From assembly GCF_001956295.1 (NCBI RefSeq), contig NZ_MRTD01000001.1, forward strand, positions 434,001-498,000: a stretch of 64,000 nucleotides of DNA. The letters run 5' to 3'. A program made the position numbers and the translations under genes. The notes under the pieces were generated by a model. That model saw nothing but the letters and a program-made list of their open reading frames with translations, was not told the origin of the DNA and did not search any database. The DNA comes from Paenibacillus sp. FSL A5-0031. GTDB lineage: Bacteria > Bacillota > Bacilli > Paenibacillales > Paenibacillaceae. Below, in pieces: positions 17,048 through 25,944 of the stretch. Every line of letters begins with the position of its first letter. The stretch's first letter is position 1.

Positions 17048-17182
17048 GTTAACCTTGAAGATTATGGGGGTATGACCTAAATCGGAAATAACACAGTAAG
17101 TAATAAATATTTGAAAAGTTTAGTCTGTTTTATAATGTGCCTTCATAGGTTGCATTAAACGAGAAAAAAAGGAGAGTCTACA

Positions 17183-17557
17183 ATGGAAATATTAGCGTTG
17201 GTATTGCAGGGACTATTGGGTTTGATGTTTTTGATGGCTGGATTCGGTAAAGTATCGGGGTCGAAGATGCATGTTGACGGCTTTAAACAATGGGGATTGC
17301 CGCAATGGTTCCGAGTTGTAACGGGTGTCGTTGAATTAATAGCTGCCATTGCTTTAATTATTGGATACTGGGAGCACAGTTGGGCTGCGGCTGGCGCGTT
17401 ACTGCTTGGCGTTACAGCTATCGGAGGTACATTAACTCATGTACGTGTAAAAGATTCTTTCAAACAAACTTTCCCAATCATTCTCGTAGGTGTCTTATCT
17501 TTTGTACTATTTTTTATCCGACTATCCGATTTATCTGATTTTCCTGGGTTTAACTAA
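17183..17557 (+). CDS. DoxX family membrane protein
   Basis: A 124-aa protein with four TM helices and the DoxX signatures FLMAGFGKVSG near the first helix and GVVELIAAIALIIGYW. DoxX proteins such as B. subtilis CatD and MhqP act in quinone or thiol-stress resistance. AAAGGAGAG precedes the ATG. Placement after an Rrf2 regulator with shared upstream boxes suggests electrophile or redox control. The gene is monocistronic, with a strong terminator behind it. Confidence 0.9.
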   Translation: MEILALVLQGLLGLMFLMAGFGKVSGSKMHVDGFKQWGLPQWFRVVTGVVELIAAIALIIGYWEHSWAAAGALLLGVTAIGGTLTHVRVKDSFKQTFPIILVGVLSFVLFFIRLSDLSDFPGFN

Positions 17558-17605
17558 GCTGTATTAGAGTAAACATAATTTCGTAATCTTCATATCTATT
17601 AAAGT

Positions 17606-17634
17606 AAGGAGCCATCACAAGTGATGGCTCCTTT
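17606..17634. terminator. bidirectional terminator
   Basis: 13-bp perfect stem AAGGAGCCATCAC (17606-17618) / GTGATGGCTCCTT (17621-17633), 2-nt loop, between convergent doxX and SDR genes. Confidence 0.8.
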
Positions 17635-17650
17635 GCTATTCATTAGTGTT

Positions 17651-18412
17651 TTAGTATGCTGACCAACCGCCATCTGCGGTAACTACAGTGCCGTTGATAA
17701 AGCTAGAATCATCAGAAGCTAGAAATAAAGCAACGCTCGCAATTTGTTTCGGATCTGCCGCTTCTCCGCGCTGTAAGGACATACCAGCCATAGCTTGTTC
17801 GATACCAAATGGATCAGCATGTGTCATACCAGCACCAATGTTTGTTGCAACAGCACCAGGCGCGATAGCATTACATCGAATGCCAAGCTTACCATATTGG
17901 AATCCTACATTTTTGGTTATACCAACAACAGCATGCTTGGAAGCCGTGTAAGCAATGCCTGCGCGTGAACCAAATAGACCGCCGACAGAGGCTGTGTTAA
18001 TAATGACGCCATGGCCTTGCTTCGTCATGAGGGGAATAGCTTTGCGAATAGCTCTCATAGGACCAGTCACGTTAATGTCCATTACTCTGTTCCACATTTC
18101 ATCGGTAACGGATTCTGCTGGCAGCATTTGATCCATAATACCTGCATTGTTTACTAATATATCAAGTTTGCCAAAACCATTTACTGCAGTGTCAATCATT
18201 CGGGCAATGTCTTCTTCCTTCGTAACGTTTGTAACGACGCCTTTGGCTTGTCCACCAGATGAATTAATTTCCTCAACAACAGAAGTTACTGCCGCTTCAT
18301 TAATATCTGCTACAACTACTTGAGCACCTTCTTGTGCGAATAATAAAGCCATTTCCTTGCCCATACCTGACGCTGCACCTGTGATTACGGCTGTTTTTCC
18401 TTGTAATTTCAT
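17651..18412 (-). CDS. SDR family NAD(P)-dependent oxidoreductase
   Basis: A 253-aa classical short-chain dehydrogenase. Cofactor motif TGAASGMG (residues 11-18), NNAG (88-91) and the catalytic tetrad N114, S142, Y155, K159 (YTASK). An acidic residue after the second strand (VVVADI) suggests NAD(H) preference. The start is the ATG with GAGAGG 9 nt upstream; another ATG three codons earlier is adjacent to that SD. It is divergent from a TetR regulator that probably represses it; two inverted repeats lie between the genes. Confidence 0.9.
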   Translation of the reverse strand: MKLQGKTAVITGAASGMGKEMALLFAQEGAQVVVADINEAAVTSVVEEINSSGGQAKGVVTNVTKEEDIARMIDTAVNGFGKLDILVNNAGIMDQMLPAESVTDEMWNRVMDINVTGPMRAIRKAIPLMTKQGHGVIINTASVGGLFGSRAGIAYTASKHAVVGITKNVGFQYGKLGIRCNAIAPGAVATNIGAGMTHADPFGIEQAMAGMSLQRGEAADPKQIASVALFLASDDSSFINGTVVTADGGWSAY

Positions 18413-18457
18413 TTGTATCATCCTCTCGACTAGGCAGATAGGTTCTTTCTTTATTTG

Positions 18458-18530
18458 ACGACGTCCTGTCGTATATACTTAGGATAACAAGTTAAGTGAT
18501 TATTACTATGACATTTCGAGTCAAAATGTC
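18458..18530. promoter_or_regulatory. candidate TetR-type operators
   Basis: Two inverted repeats in the SDR/TetR intergenic region: ACGAC-GTCCT-GTCGT (18458-18472) and GACATTT-CGAGTCA-AAATGTC (18510-18530). Length and symmetry fit TetR-family sites; the binding assignment is inference. Confidence 0.5.
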
Positions 18531-18584
18531 GTTTAAGGAATAAATTAGTTCAACAAGCATGTGAATGAACGAGGGGCTGAGCAA

Positions 18585-19199
18585 ATGACAAAAGTGTACA
18601 ATACCTTAGATGTACGTGGTGTCCGCACCCGCACATTTCTCAAAGAAGCGCTGTTATCACTGATGGCTGTCAAAAGCTATAACCAAATAAAAATTAAAGA
18701 AGTAACAGAAATAGCGGGTGTAAACCGCGTGACCTACTATGATCATTTCTCAACGAAAGATGAGCTCCTTATGGAGCTTATTGAAGACGTGCTAACTGAA
18801 TACGCCGATATTATTGAAGGCGTTACAGAATTTCCGGCGTCGAAGCGACCATCCATTGAATATATGAAGACGATCAGATTATCCGTTGGACATATAAAAA
18901 AGCATTCCGATTTCTATAGCATCATGCTGCTTGGAAATGGCGTTCTTAACTTTTCGGATCGACTACATGATCAAATGTTTGAATCTTTGCTTCAATTAGT
19001 CCGACGGATGGGGCAGCAGAATCCGGAAATTGAATCAGACCTGCTTGTAAACTGGATTGTTGGAGGGGCTATAGGAATATATAAATACTGGCTGCAAAAT
19101 GGGATGCGGCAAACCGAGGAAGAAATTTCGCGTCAAATGCTGAAAATAACGATGGCTTCTAGTCAGGTTTTCAATTTGCGTACATATGTCATTCCATAA
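18585..19199 (+). CDS. TetR/AcrR family transcriptional regulator
   Basis: About 204 aa with an N-terminal TetR HTH (IKEVTEIAGVNRVTYYDHFSTKDELL) and a helical C-terminal ligand domain of the TetR_C_8/DhaS-like kind. The start is ATG 18585 with GAGGGG about 9 nt upstream, and an ATG 24 nt earlier has no SD. It is divergent from the SDR gene, which is its probable target. Confidence 0.88.
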   Translation: MTKVYNTLDVRGVRTRTFLKEALLSLMAVKSYNQIKIKEVTEIAGVNRVTYYDHFSTKDELLMELIEDVLTEYADIIEGVTEFPASKRPSIEYMKTIRLSVGHIKKHSDFYSIMLLGNGVLNFSDRLHDQMFESLLQLVRRMGQQNPEIESDLLVNWIVGGAIGIYKYWLQNGMRQTEEEISRQMLKITMASSQVFNLRTYVIP

Positions 19200-19205
19200 G
19201 GCAAT

Positions 19206-19240
19206 TTAAAAAGCTGCCTCTAATTAGTATGGCAGCTTAT
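19206..19240 (-). terminator. rho-independent terminator
   Basis: Stem AAGCTGCC (19211-19218) / GGCAGCTT (19231-19238); the A-run on the left gives a T-run on the minus strand. Confidence 0.7.
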
Positions 19241-19249
19241 AAGTGTATA

Positions 19250-20173
19250 TTATTTATTTAGAATGCTATCTACCCATAAGTAACAGCTTTCTAATTGTTG
19301 ATCGCTAATACGATCAGACCTGTGCTCGAACATGATCCTTACTTTATTATTTTCTTCTCTAATAATGTTCAAATAATCTTCTATCGGTGCCCATCCCTCA
19401 TCGGGGCTGAGTTCGGGGAGTGCCGGATGGTGTCTATTTTGAATGGTATCGGTAATTTGCATGTTTGACAAATGAATCGAAGCAGCATATTTCGTATACT
19501 TTCTAAATATTTTTCTTGCATCTAACGAAGGATCTATACACTCTTGATGAAATAGTCTTGCCGTATCTAGGCAAAGCTTAATTTTCGGGTATTTTATAAG
19601 CAAATTTTCCAAGAAATCCGTATCATAGATATACTTATTTAGTGCGTCAAACTCCAGTAATGGGGTGAAATGATATTGCTCGCTTTTTGCCGTAAGCCAG
19701 TTAAAAAGGTATTCGCTTTTTTCAACGAATTGCTCAAAAGAATAATTGCTTTCTAAAATGTATTCCGTGCTATTCGTAAATTTCCATGTATCCCAGTTGA
19801 CGCTGTCATCCAATAGGACTGGTTTTGGATAATGGAACAAAATATAATCAAGTGGCGCTGTTGCTAAATAATTCAACTCTTCTTCGATATTGTTGAATGC
19901 GTCAGTTCTAATCTCATCATCTAAGGATAAAATTAATGCATCTCTTAGTCTTGAAGCATTAGCTCGCATTGGAAAATGAACTCCGATATGAAACCCTCTT
20001 TTTTTTGCTTCTTCAACAAGCTTTAAGTAATCTTCATGGGTATGGAACAAACATGCTTCAATACCGTAAAAACTATCTCTAAAATCCTTTTCATATTTAC
20101 GGTCATCGAATCCTCCGTATTGCCCGATCATAAATTGTTTGATGAAAATCTCCTCCTCTTCCATAGACGTCAT
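19250..20173 (-). CDS. sugar phosphate isomerase/epimerase-like TIM-barrel protein
   Basis: About 307 aa resembling the AP-endonuclease-2/xylose-isomerase-like TIM barrel: FHIGVHFPMR, LDYILFHYPKP, PLLEFDAL, KLCLDTARLF, SIHLSN and IMFEHRS are beta-strand ends carrying the usual His/Glu/Asp metal ligands. The reaction is unknown. The start is uncertain. The ATG codons at positions 1 and 4 have no SD, whereas a strong GAAGAGGAGGAG falls inside codons 4-8 and would best serve the ATT at codon 9; the next ATG (codon 15) is too far from it. Confidence 0.75.
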   Translation of the reverse strand: MTSMEEEEIFIKQFMIGQYGGFDDRKYEKDFRDSFYGIEACLFHTHEDYLKLVEEAKKRGFHIGVHFPMRANASRLRDALILSLDDEIRTDAFNNIEEELNYLATAPLDYILFHYPKPVLLDDSVNWDTWKFTNSTEYILESNYSFEQFVEKSEYLFNWLTAKSEQYHFTPLLEFDALNKYIYDTDFLENLLIKYPKIKLCLDTARLFHQECIDPSLDARKIFRKYTKYAASIHLSNMQITDTIQNRHHPALPELSPDEGWAPIEDYLNIIREENNKVRIMFEHRSDRISDQQLESCYLWVDSILNK

Positions 20174-20241
20174 TACAATTCGACAGAAAACCCCATTTTC
20201 CTGTTATAGAAGTCATATTTCTTTCTTTAATATGGAATTGC

Positions 20242-20589
20242 CTACTTTTGTTTAACGAGAAACAGCCCAATAACGATAATCACTAAGCCAACCCAATTTT
20301 TCCAATTGGGAAATTCTTTTAGAAACAAGTACCCCATAATTAACGAAATTAATATTTCCAAACACTTAGCGGCTACTAAAGTAAAGCTAAGATTCCCGGA
20401 AGATTTGAGACCATACTTTACACCATATCCAATAGACAAATTAGCCATTAAAAAGAAGGGTAACATTAGCAATTGAAACTTTAAAGTTGACCAAAATTGG
20501 GGCTCGATATGTTTCCCTTGATAAGAAAAAATAAAATTAACTACAAACAATCCTCCAAATAAAAGCCCGAAGCTATACAAGTAAGTCAT
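20242..20589 (-). CDS. small DMT-superfamily (EamA/SMR-like) membrane protein
   Basis: A 115-aa protein with four TM helices. The C-terminal half (TLVAAKCLEILISLIMGYLFLKEFPNWKNWVGLVIIVIGLFL, read in parts) is the conserved end of EamA/SMR drug-metabolite transporters. It is probably a homodimeric exporter or polyprenyl-type flippase; the substrate is unknown. ATG 20589 has GGAGG five nt upstream, so the TTG start four codons earlier is not used. Confidence 0.8.
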   Translation of the reverse strand: MTYLYSFGLLFGGLFVVNFIFSYQGKHIEPQFWSTLKFQLLMLPFFLMANLSIGYGVKYGLKSSGNLSFTLVAAKCLEILISLIMGYLFLKEFPNWKNWVGLVIIVIGLFLVKQK

Positions 20590-20815
20590 AAGAACCTCCA
20601 ACTGTTGATGTTAAATTCGTTTGTTTCTTTATGAATTGCATGTAAAAAAATCTTTGATCGCTTTCGTCGATTAATGTTTCCTGAAGCCAACTTTTTTATC
20701 CATGACAAAGATTTAATCTGACAGAATACTTGAAAAATCGAGCTGTTTAAAATAATTATCATAAATAATCAACGATATCATTTTCTTTGCAGGAGGTAAG
20801 AACTGTTTAACTGAG

Positions 20816-21628
20816 GTGTCAAATATTAAGTTAAAGGTTAGCACACGCAAAGGAGTCAACAGCGCTCAAGAAATACATAGATTGGATAAGGATGCTAGAA
20901 TCGAGACACTGATCTCCCGTTCGGCTGAGTTTAATTCGCCAGACAATTTGAAGAAGGAAATTGAAACGGTAATCATCGATTTTGGCACATTCCTCAAGGA
21001 GGGTTTTAAGAAAGATCGTAAGCGTGAGCTCGCCGCATTTCTTGCCAATCTTGCACATGAAACTGGCGGAGGCTGGGCTACAGCACCTGGCGGTGAACTG
21101 AAATGGGGACTGTTCTGGAATGAAAATATTGCTGGAAGAACGGGTGTAAATGAATCCGCTTTCGTGGATGAAGCAAGCAGTACTCTATATCCGGGTGTAA
21201 CGGGCAACCGTTATTATGGACGCGGACCGATCATGTTGAGTTGGAATTTCAACTACGGCTTGTTCAGCTCTATTATTTATGGAGACAAAAACGTACTTCT
21301 TAGCAATCCAGAAATCGTCGCAGCGGATGGTAAGGTTGGTTTCATGACTGCTATTTTATTTTGGATGACACCGCAGGCGCCTAAGCCTTCAGCTCATGAT
21401 GTTATCGTGAACAAATGGAAGCCATCGAAAGAGGATATTGCAAAAGGTTTAAAGCAGCCAGGATTTGGCGTTACCATCATGGTCCTTAATGGATTGGAAG
21501 CGAATTTGGGAGAGACGGAAGGCAGCTCAGTCAAACGTCGTGCTGGCCACTATCGTGATATAACAAGCAGCATGGGGATTGATATCAAAGGCGAGAAAAT
21601 TGATACATTAGGGATGAAGCCGTTTTAA
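20816..21628 (+). CDS. chitinase-like glycoside hydrolase, GH19 family
   Basis: About 270 aa. LANLAHETGGGW holds the first catalytic Glu (E82), and RYYGRGPIMLSWNFNYG is the second conserved GH19 block; a Trp-Met-Thr-rich C-terminal half completes the lysozyme-like fold. These enzymes cut chitin or, in phage and bacterial contexts, cell wall. No signal peptide is seen. Start GTG 20816 is the first in-frame start, but its only SD (GGAGG at 20792-20796) is 19 nt away. Between them a CTG-TTT-AAC-TGA mini-frame intervenes, so initiation is unusual or the true start is missed. Confidence 0.75.
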   Translation: MSNIKLKVSTRKGVNSAQEIHRLDKDARIETLISRSAEFNSPDNLKKEIETVIIDFGTFLKEGFKKDRKRELAAFLANLAHETGGGWATAPGGELKWGLFWNENIAGRTGVNESAFVDEASSTLYPGVTGNRYYGRGPIMLSWNFNYGLFSSIIYGDKNVLLSNPEIVAADGKVGFMTAILFWMTPQAPKPSAHDVIVNKWKPSKEDIAKGLKQPGFGVTIMVLNGLEANLGETEGSSVKRRAGHYRDITSSMGIDIKGEKIDTLGMKPF

Positions 21629-21649
21629 CAAGGACTTTCATCGAAATGA

Positions 21650-21688
21650 AGAGAAAGCATCGTTTTAAGTGATGCTTTCTTTTTTTGT
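21650..21688 (+). terminator. rho-independent terminator
   Basis: Stem AGAAAGCATC (21652-21661) / GATGCTTTCT (21671-21680) followed by seven further T. Confidence 0.9.
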
Positions 21689-21839
21689 TATAGGCGTTTT
21701 ATTATTTTCATCCAGTTTAACTTGTAAATGAAATAATCGAAAGGGATAACATACTACGCATTATGTGCAAATTTCTCTGTTTCAGAAGGAGTAAGCAAAT
21801 GGTCAATGACACAATATAGAAAGAAAAGAGATAAAAAGA

Positions 21840-21869
21840 TTGACACAATATACGGTAGGGGGGTATAGT
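21840..21869 (+). promoter_or_regulatory. copZA promoter with CsoR-type operator
   Basis: TTGACA (21840-21845), 18-bp spacer, TATAGT (21864-21869). The spacer reads ATACGGTAGGGGGGTAT, the G-tract pseudopalindrome of CsoR copper-sensing operators, so the repressor would sit on the promoter and release it when Cu(I) binds. The transcript leader is about 90 nt. The 21.69-21.96 kb interval holds no gene. Confidence 0.8.
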
Positions 21870-21960
21870 GTGTTTATGAAGAAGAGCATACAAATATTAA
21901 GCGTAGGTATTTTCAATACGAAGATAAAAATAAATCATTCACATAAAGGAGATATGAACA

Positions 21961-22161
21961 ATGAAAAATGTAACATTGAATGTTGAAGGAATGTCTTGTA
22001 ATCACTGTGTTAATTCGATCGAGGGAGCATTAAAGACGATAGGTGCACAAGGAAAAGTGGATCTGGCGAGTGAATCGGTTCAAGTTGTGTTCGACGAAAG
22101 TAAGCTAACACTTGAAACGATCAAGGAAACCATAGAAGAACAAGGGTATGAAGTTCATTAA
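21961..22161 (+). CDS. copZ: copper chaperone CopZ
   Basis: A 66-aa heavy-metal-associated domain protein with the Cu(I)-binding motif M-S-C13-N-H-C16 and a full ferredoxin-like betaalphabetabetaalphabeta pattern. It carries Cu(I) to CopA in the cytosol. AAAGGAG precedes the ATG. It is the first gene of a two-gene copper operon, 24 nt before copA, under the CsoR-type promoter. No csoR gene is present within the window. Confidence 0.95.
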   Translation: MKNVTLNVEGMSCNHCVNSIEGALKTIGAQGKVDLASESVQVVFDESKLTLETIKETIEEQGYEVH

Positions 22162-22185
22162 TCGAGAAAAAAAGAGGTGATCATC

Positions 22186-24615
22186 ATGGAAGCGACTAGC
22201 TCAGATACGAAGCAAACTTCTCTGCAAATTATTGGGATGACTTGTGCAGCTTGCGCGAATAGGATTGAGAAAGGATTAAATAAGCTTGAAGGTGTTTCGG
22301 AAGCGAATGTAAATTTTGCAATGGAACGTGCTACCGTTATTTATGATCCAAGCAAAACAAACATTGCAAATATGGAACAAAGCATACAGAAGCTTGGGTA
22401 CAGCACGGCGAAGGAAAGCGTTGATTTGCAGTTAGTTGGGATGACTTGCGCAGCTTGTGCACTTAAAATCGAGAAAGCATTAAATAAACTGCCTGGCATC
22501 ACGAATGCTACCGTTAATTTCGCAATAGAGACTGCTCATGTAGAATTCAATCCTTCAGATGTAACTTTGTCAGATATGCAAAAACGAGTCGAGAAACTCG
22601 GGTACAAAGCAGTGCCAAAACAAGAGGTTGGCGATCCGGCTGAGCATCGTCAAAAAGAAATTAAACAACAAAAACGCAAGCTTCTCATATCTGCCATCTT
22701 GTCGCTGCCGCTGCTTTGGTCCATGGTGACTCATTTTTCATTTACATCATGGATTTGGATGCCAGAAATTTTTATGAATCCTTGGTTTCAGCTTGCACTT
22801 GCAACTCCGGTTCAATTTTATGTCGGAAAACATTTTTATGTTGGAGCTTACAAAGCACTTCGCAACAAAAGTGCCAATATGGATGTTCTGGTAGCTCTAG
22901 GCACGTCAGCCGCTTACTTTTATAGCCTATACCTGACAATAGATTGGGCAACGATGTCTGGAAATATGCACCACAGTCCATCCATGTATTATGAAACAAG
23001 CGCAGTTTTAATTACTCTCGTTATTCTCGGTAAACTATTTGAAGGTTTGGCGAAAGGGCGTACTTCTGAAGCAATCAAGACACTAATGGGATTACAAGCC
23101 AAGACAGCTTTAGTTGTTCGTAATGGGCAAGAGCTAATAATTCCTGTCGAGGAAGTGCTTACTGGAGACGTTGTGCTGGTAAAACCGGGTGAGAAGGTTC
23201 CGGTGGATGGTGAAGTCATCGAAGGTACTTCAGCGGTGGATGAGTCCATGCTGACTGGTGAGAGTATTCCAGTAGATAAAAAAATTGGGGACCATGTAAT
23301 CGGAGCGACGATTAACAAAAATGGTCGGTTGAAAGTGAAAGCAACAAAGGTCGGCAAAGAAACGGCTTTAGCGCAAATTATCAAAGTGGTAGAAGAAGCG
23401 CAGGGTTCAAAAGCGCCAATACAGCGTGTTGCTGATGTTATCTCTGGTATCTTTGTACCAATCGTTGTTGGAATCGCACTTGCAGCTTTTGTTGTATGGT
23501 ACGTTTGGATAAGACCTGGTGACTTCGCTAATGCTTTAGAGATCGCGATTGCGATTCTTGTCATCGCATGTCCATGTGCTCTTGGTCTTGCAACACCTAC
23601 GTCAATAATGGCAGGTTCTGGTCGTGCTGCAGAGCTTGGAGTTCTCTTTAAAGGCGGCGAACATCTCGAATCAACGCATAAAATTGATGCGATTATTTTG
23701 GATAAAACAGGAACGGTGACCAAAGGCAAGCCCGAATTAACGGATGTATTTGTGGAGTCGATGGATGAAGAAGCTTTCTTGCGTCTCGTCGGCGCAGCTG
23801 AGAAAAATTCAGAGCATCCGCTTGCGGAAGCAATTGTATCCGGCATATTGGCTAAAGATATTGAGCTTCCAAACGCTGATGAATTTGAAGCGATTCCAGG
23901 GTATGGCATTCGGGCAATTGTGGATGGCAAAGAGATATTAGCCGGTACTCGGAAATTGATGGGAAAATATAATATTCAAGCGGAGCATGCTTATGAACAA
24001 ATGTCCATCCTAGAGCAAGCAGGAAAAACTACGATGCTGTTCGCGATTGATGGACAATATGCAGGCATGGTAGCCGTTGCTGACACCATTAAGGAGACGT
24101 CAAAAGAAGCCGTTTCTCGTTTGAAGCAAATGGGGATTCAAGTCGTTATGATTACTGGTGACAATGAACGTACTGCCCAAGCTATCGCACGGCAAGTTGG
24201 CATTGATCATGTGCTGGCAGAAGTACTTCCAGAAGGCAAAGCTGAAGAAGTGAAGAAATTACAAGCACAAGGCAAAAAAGTAGCGATGGTTGGTGATGGG
24301 ATAAATGATGCACCGGCCTTAGCAATGGCGGATATTGGAATGGCAATTGGTACAGGTACAGATGTTGCGATGGAGGCTGCTGATATTACACTAATGCGCG
24401 GTGATCTGAATAGCATCCCTGATGCCATCTTTATGAGCCGCAAAACGATGGGCAATATTAGACAAAATCTATTTTGGGCGCTGGCTTACAACTCGTTGGG
24501 TATACCTATTGCAGCAATCGGATTGTTAGCCCCATGGGTCGCAGGCGCTGCTATGGCACTTAGCTCCGTATCCGTTGTGTTAAATGCACTTCGTTTACAG
24601 CGGATGAAAGTATAA
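22186..24615 (+). CDS. copA: copper-translocating P1B-type ATPase CopA
   Basis: An 809-aa Cu(I)-exporting ATPase. Two N-terminal HMA domains (GMTCAAC with C20/C23 and C88/C91), eight TM helices, actuator loop LTGESIPV, membrane metal site C462-P-C464, phosphorylation site D506-[12 protein letters not shown] and the GDGINDAPA hinge. It pumps Cu(I) out of the cytosol at the cost of ATP. The ATG is preceded by AGAGGTG at 8 nt. A GTG three codons earlier is part of that SD and was not chosen. It forms an operon with copZ. Confidence 0.96.
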   Translation: MEATSSDTKQTSLQIIGMTCAACANRIEKGLNKLEGVSEANVNFAMERATVIYDPSKTNIANMEQSIQKLGYSTAKESVDLQLVGMTCAACALKIEKALNKLPGITNATVNFAIETAHVEFNPSDVTLSDMQKRVEKLGYKAVPKQEVGDPAEHRQKEIKQQKRKLLISAILSLPLLWSMVTHFSFTSWIWMPEIFMNPWFQLALATPVQFYVGKHFYVGAYKALRNKSANMDVLVALGTSAAYFYSLYLTIDWATMSGNMHHSPSMYYETSAVLITLVILGKLFEGLAKGRTSEAIKTLMGLQAKTALVVRNGQELIIPVEEVLTGDVVLVKPGEKVPVDGEVIEGTSAVDESMLTGESIPVDKKIGDHVIGATINKNGRLKVKATKVGKETALAQIIKVVEEAQGSKAPIQRVADVISGIFVPIVVGIALAAFVVWYVWIRPGDFANALEIAIAILVIACPCALGLATPTSIMAGSGRAAELGVLFKGGEHLESTHKIDAIILDKTGTVTKGKPELTDVFVESMDEEAFLRLVGAAEKNSEHPLAEAIVSGILAKDIELPNADEFEAIPGYGIRAIVDGKEILAGTRKLMGKYNIQAEHAYEQMSILEQAGKTTMLFAIDGQYAGMVAVADTIKETSKEAVSRLKQMGIQVVMITGDNERTAQAIARQVGIDHVLAEVLPEGKAEEVKKLQAQGKKVAMVGDGINDAPALAMADIGMAIGTGTDVAMEAADITLMRGDLNSIPDAIFMSRKTMGNIRQNLFWALAYNSLGIPIAAIGLLAPWVAGAAMALSSVSVVLNALRLQRMKV

Positions 24616-24665
24616 CTAGCAAAAAATTCGATATTAATCAAAGAATCTTTATTAAAATTGGTTCT

Positions 24666-24700
24666 TAAAAAAGGTCGCCATCGGCAACCTTTTTTTTGTA
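24666..24700 (+). terminator. rho-independent terminator
   Basis: AAGGTCGCC (24671-24679) / GGCAACCTT (24683-24691) with one mismatch and a T-run after it, ending the copZA operon. Confidence 0.75.
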
Positions 24701-24775
24701 TCTATGTTTTTACTCTAATGATGGGAATGGTTCAATCGGATTCGTGAAATCATATGAGCAGAAGGAGAGGGCATA

Positions 24776-25468
24776 GTGGATAAGAAAACGATCGTTTCAG
24801 CGATAACAAAATCAAAAGGCAGGAAAAGCCTTTACCATTTTACACGCGTAAGGAACTTGCCTGCAATTGTACATCATAATGCACTTTGGTCGAGCAAGCA
24901 TCTTTATCCATTCCATATCGGCGAGCGGCGATCAGAGGTCAAAGAAGTTAAATATTTCGAACATACGGTTGTCATTAATGCACATCTAAGGATTGTTGAG
25001 AGTATGATGGATGCGAATTGTACACATGAACAATTTCGGGCTTATCTTGATCAACATGTATTCTTTTGGCCCACATTAAAGGATTGTCGCAAAATGTTGG
25101 ATACATACAAACGAAGAGAACCGGATGAAGCATTTATTATTTTACAGTTCGAAGCATTTCCATTATTGATGGATCATTATTCGGCCGTTAAATTGTCCAA
25201 ATACGATTCGGGGAGTTCACCAAGATTTCCAAAGAGCTGCAAGTACAAGAAAAGTTTAGAGATGTTTCTTTCGTTAGATGATTTCCAGAAAAAACGGAAT
25301 AGCACTGTTCCAGTGAAAGCTTCTGAAATACATGAGTTGCTGTTCAAGGACCAAGTTATAAATCTTTATCAATATGTACAGGTCATTTATGCTGATCATG
25401 ATAATGGATTACCTGAGAACTGGAGAAAACTTGTGAAGCCGTTAGAAAGTTTCTCGCAGCGTTTATGA
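24776..25468 (+). CDS. ADP-ribosyltransferase-like protein (DUF7002/DarT-like)
   Basis: A 230-aa protein starting at GTG (SD AGAAGGAGAGGG). The N-terminal YHFTRVRNLPAIVHHNALW matches the H-[TF] NAD-binding entry of DarT-like and DUF7002 proteins. DQHVFFWP and the later KLSKYDSGSSPR are typical of the DUF7002 group. DarT enzymes ADP-ribosylate DNA; whether this protein is an active transferase cannot be told from sequence alone. No macrodomain (DarG-type) antitoxin is adjacent, so a classical toxin-antitoxin pair is not supported. It is a single gene between copZA and a broken ABC ATPase. Confidence 0.55.
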   Translation: MDKKTIVSAITKSKGRKSLYHFTRVRNLPAIVHHNALWSSKHLYPFHIGERRSEVKEVKYFEHTVVINAHLRIVESMMDANCTHEQFRAYLDQHVFFWPTLKDCRKMLDTYKRREPDEAFIILQFEAFPLLMDHYSAVKLSKYDSGSSPRFPKSCKYKKSLEMFLSLDDFQKKRNSTVPVKASEIHELLFKDQVINLYQYVQVIYADHDNGLPENWRKLVKPLESFSQRL

Positions 25469-25535
25469 TACTTCAATTACATATGAGGTCATTTCTTTTA
25501 TTTTTGCTTGTTTAAAGGCGCTGCAATACACATAA

Positions 25536-25871
25536 ATGCAAGTTTCAGGTGGCCAGCTACAAAGAGCAGTTATTTGCAGGGCTCTTATTAATCAGCCTGA
25601 TATTCTCTTTGGCGACGAGCCAACTGGCGCTCTGCACTCCAAAGCTGATGGTGAAATCATGGGAATTTTAACGAATACTAATCAGTCGGGAACAACGCTG
25701 CTGTTGGCAACACATGATGCGAAAATTGCTGCCAAAGCAGAGCGTGTTCTTTTTATGCTGGATGGCAGCATCGTTGCTCAACAAAATCTTGGCAAATATC
25801 ATAACGATAATAAGGAGTTAAAGGAGAGAGAAGAACAGCTTTCTACATGGCTTTTAAAAATGGGATTTTAA
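25536..25871 (+). pseudogene. ABC transporter ATPase, 5'-truncated remnant
   Basis: 111 codons that begin exactly at the ABC signature (QVSGGQLQRAVICRALI). They continue through Walker B (ILFGDEPTGALHS), the switch His (LLATHDAKIA) and the C-terminal end. The Walker A half (about 120-130 residues) is missing, and a stop codon lies directly before the frame, so no functional nucleotide-binding site can form. The sequence is closest in style to LolD/BceA-type peptide-resistance exporters. No permease follows. A terminator remains at 25.91 kb. Confidence 0.85.
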
Positions 25872-25907
25872 ATTTTTTAGCAGGGTTTGTTAAAAAATCA
25901 TTCCTAA

Positions 25908-25937
25908 GGACACTAACGCTCAGTTGGTGTTTTTTTG
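25908..25937 (+). terminator. rho-independent terminator
   Basis: Stem ACACTAAC (25910-25917) / GTTGGTGT (25923-25930) with a T-run after it; it follows the ABC remnant and faces the convergent HxlR gene. Confidence 0.75.
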
Positions 25938-25944
25938 TGTTGTA

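Noticed and set aside
22989..23930. 313-aa minus-strand frame inside copA
   Set aside because: Antisense shadow of a clearly conserved ATPase; Ser/Thr/Pro-rich product without SD.
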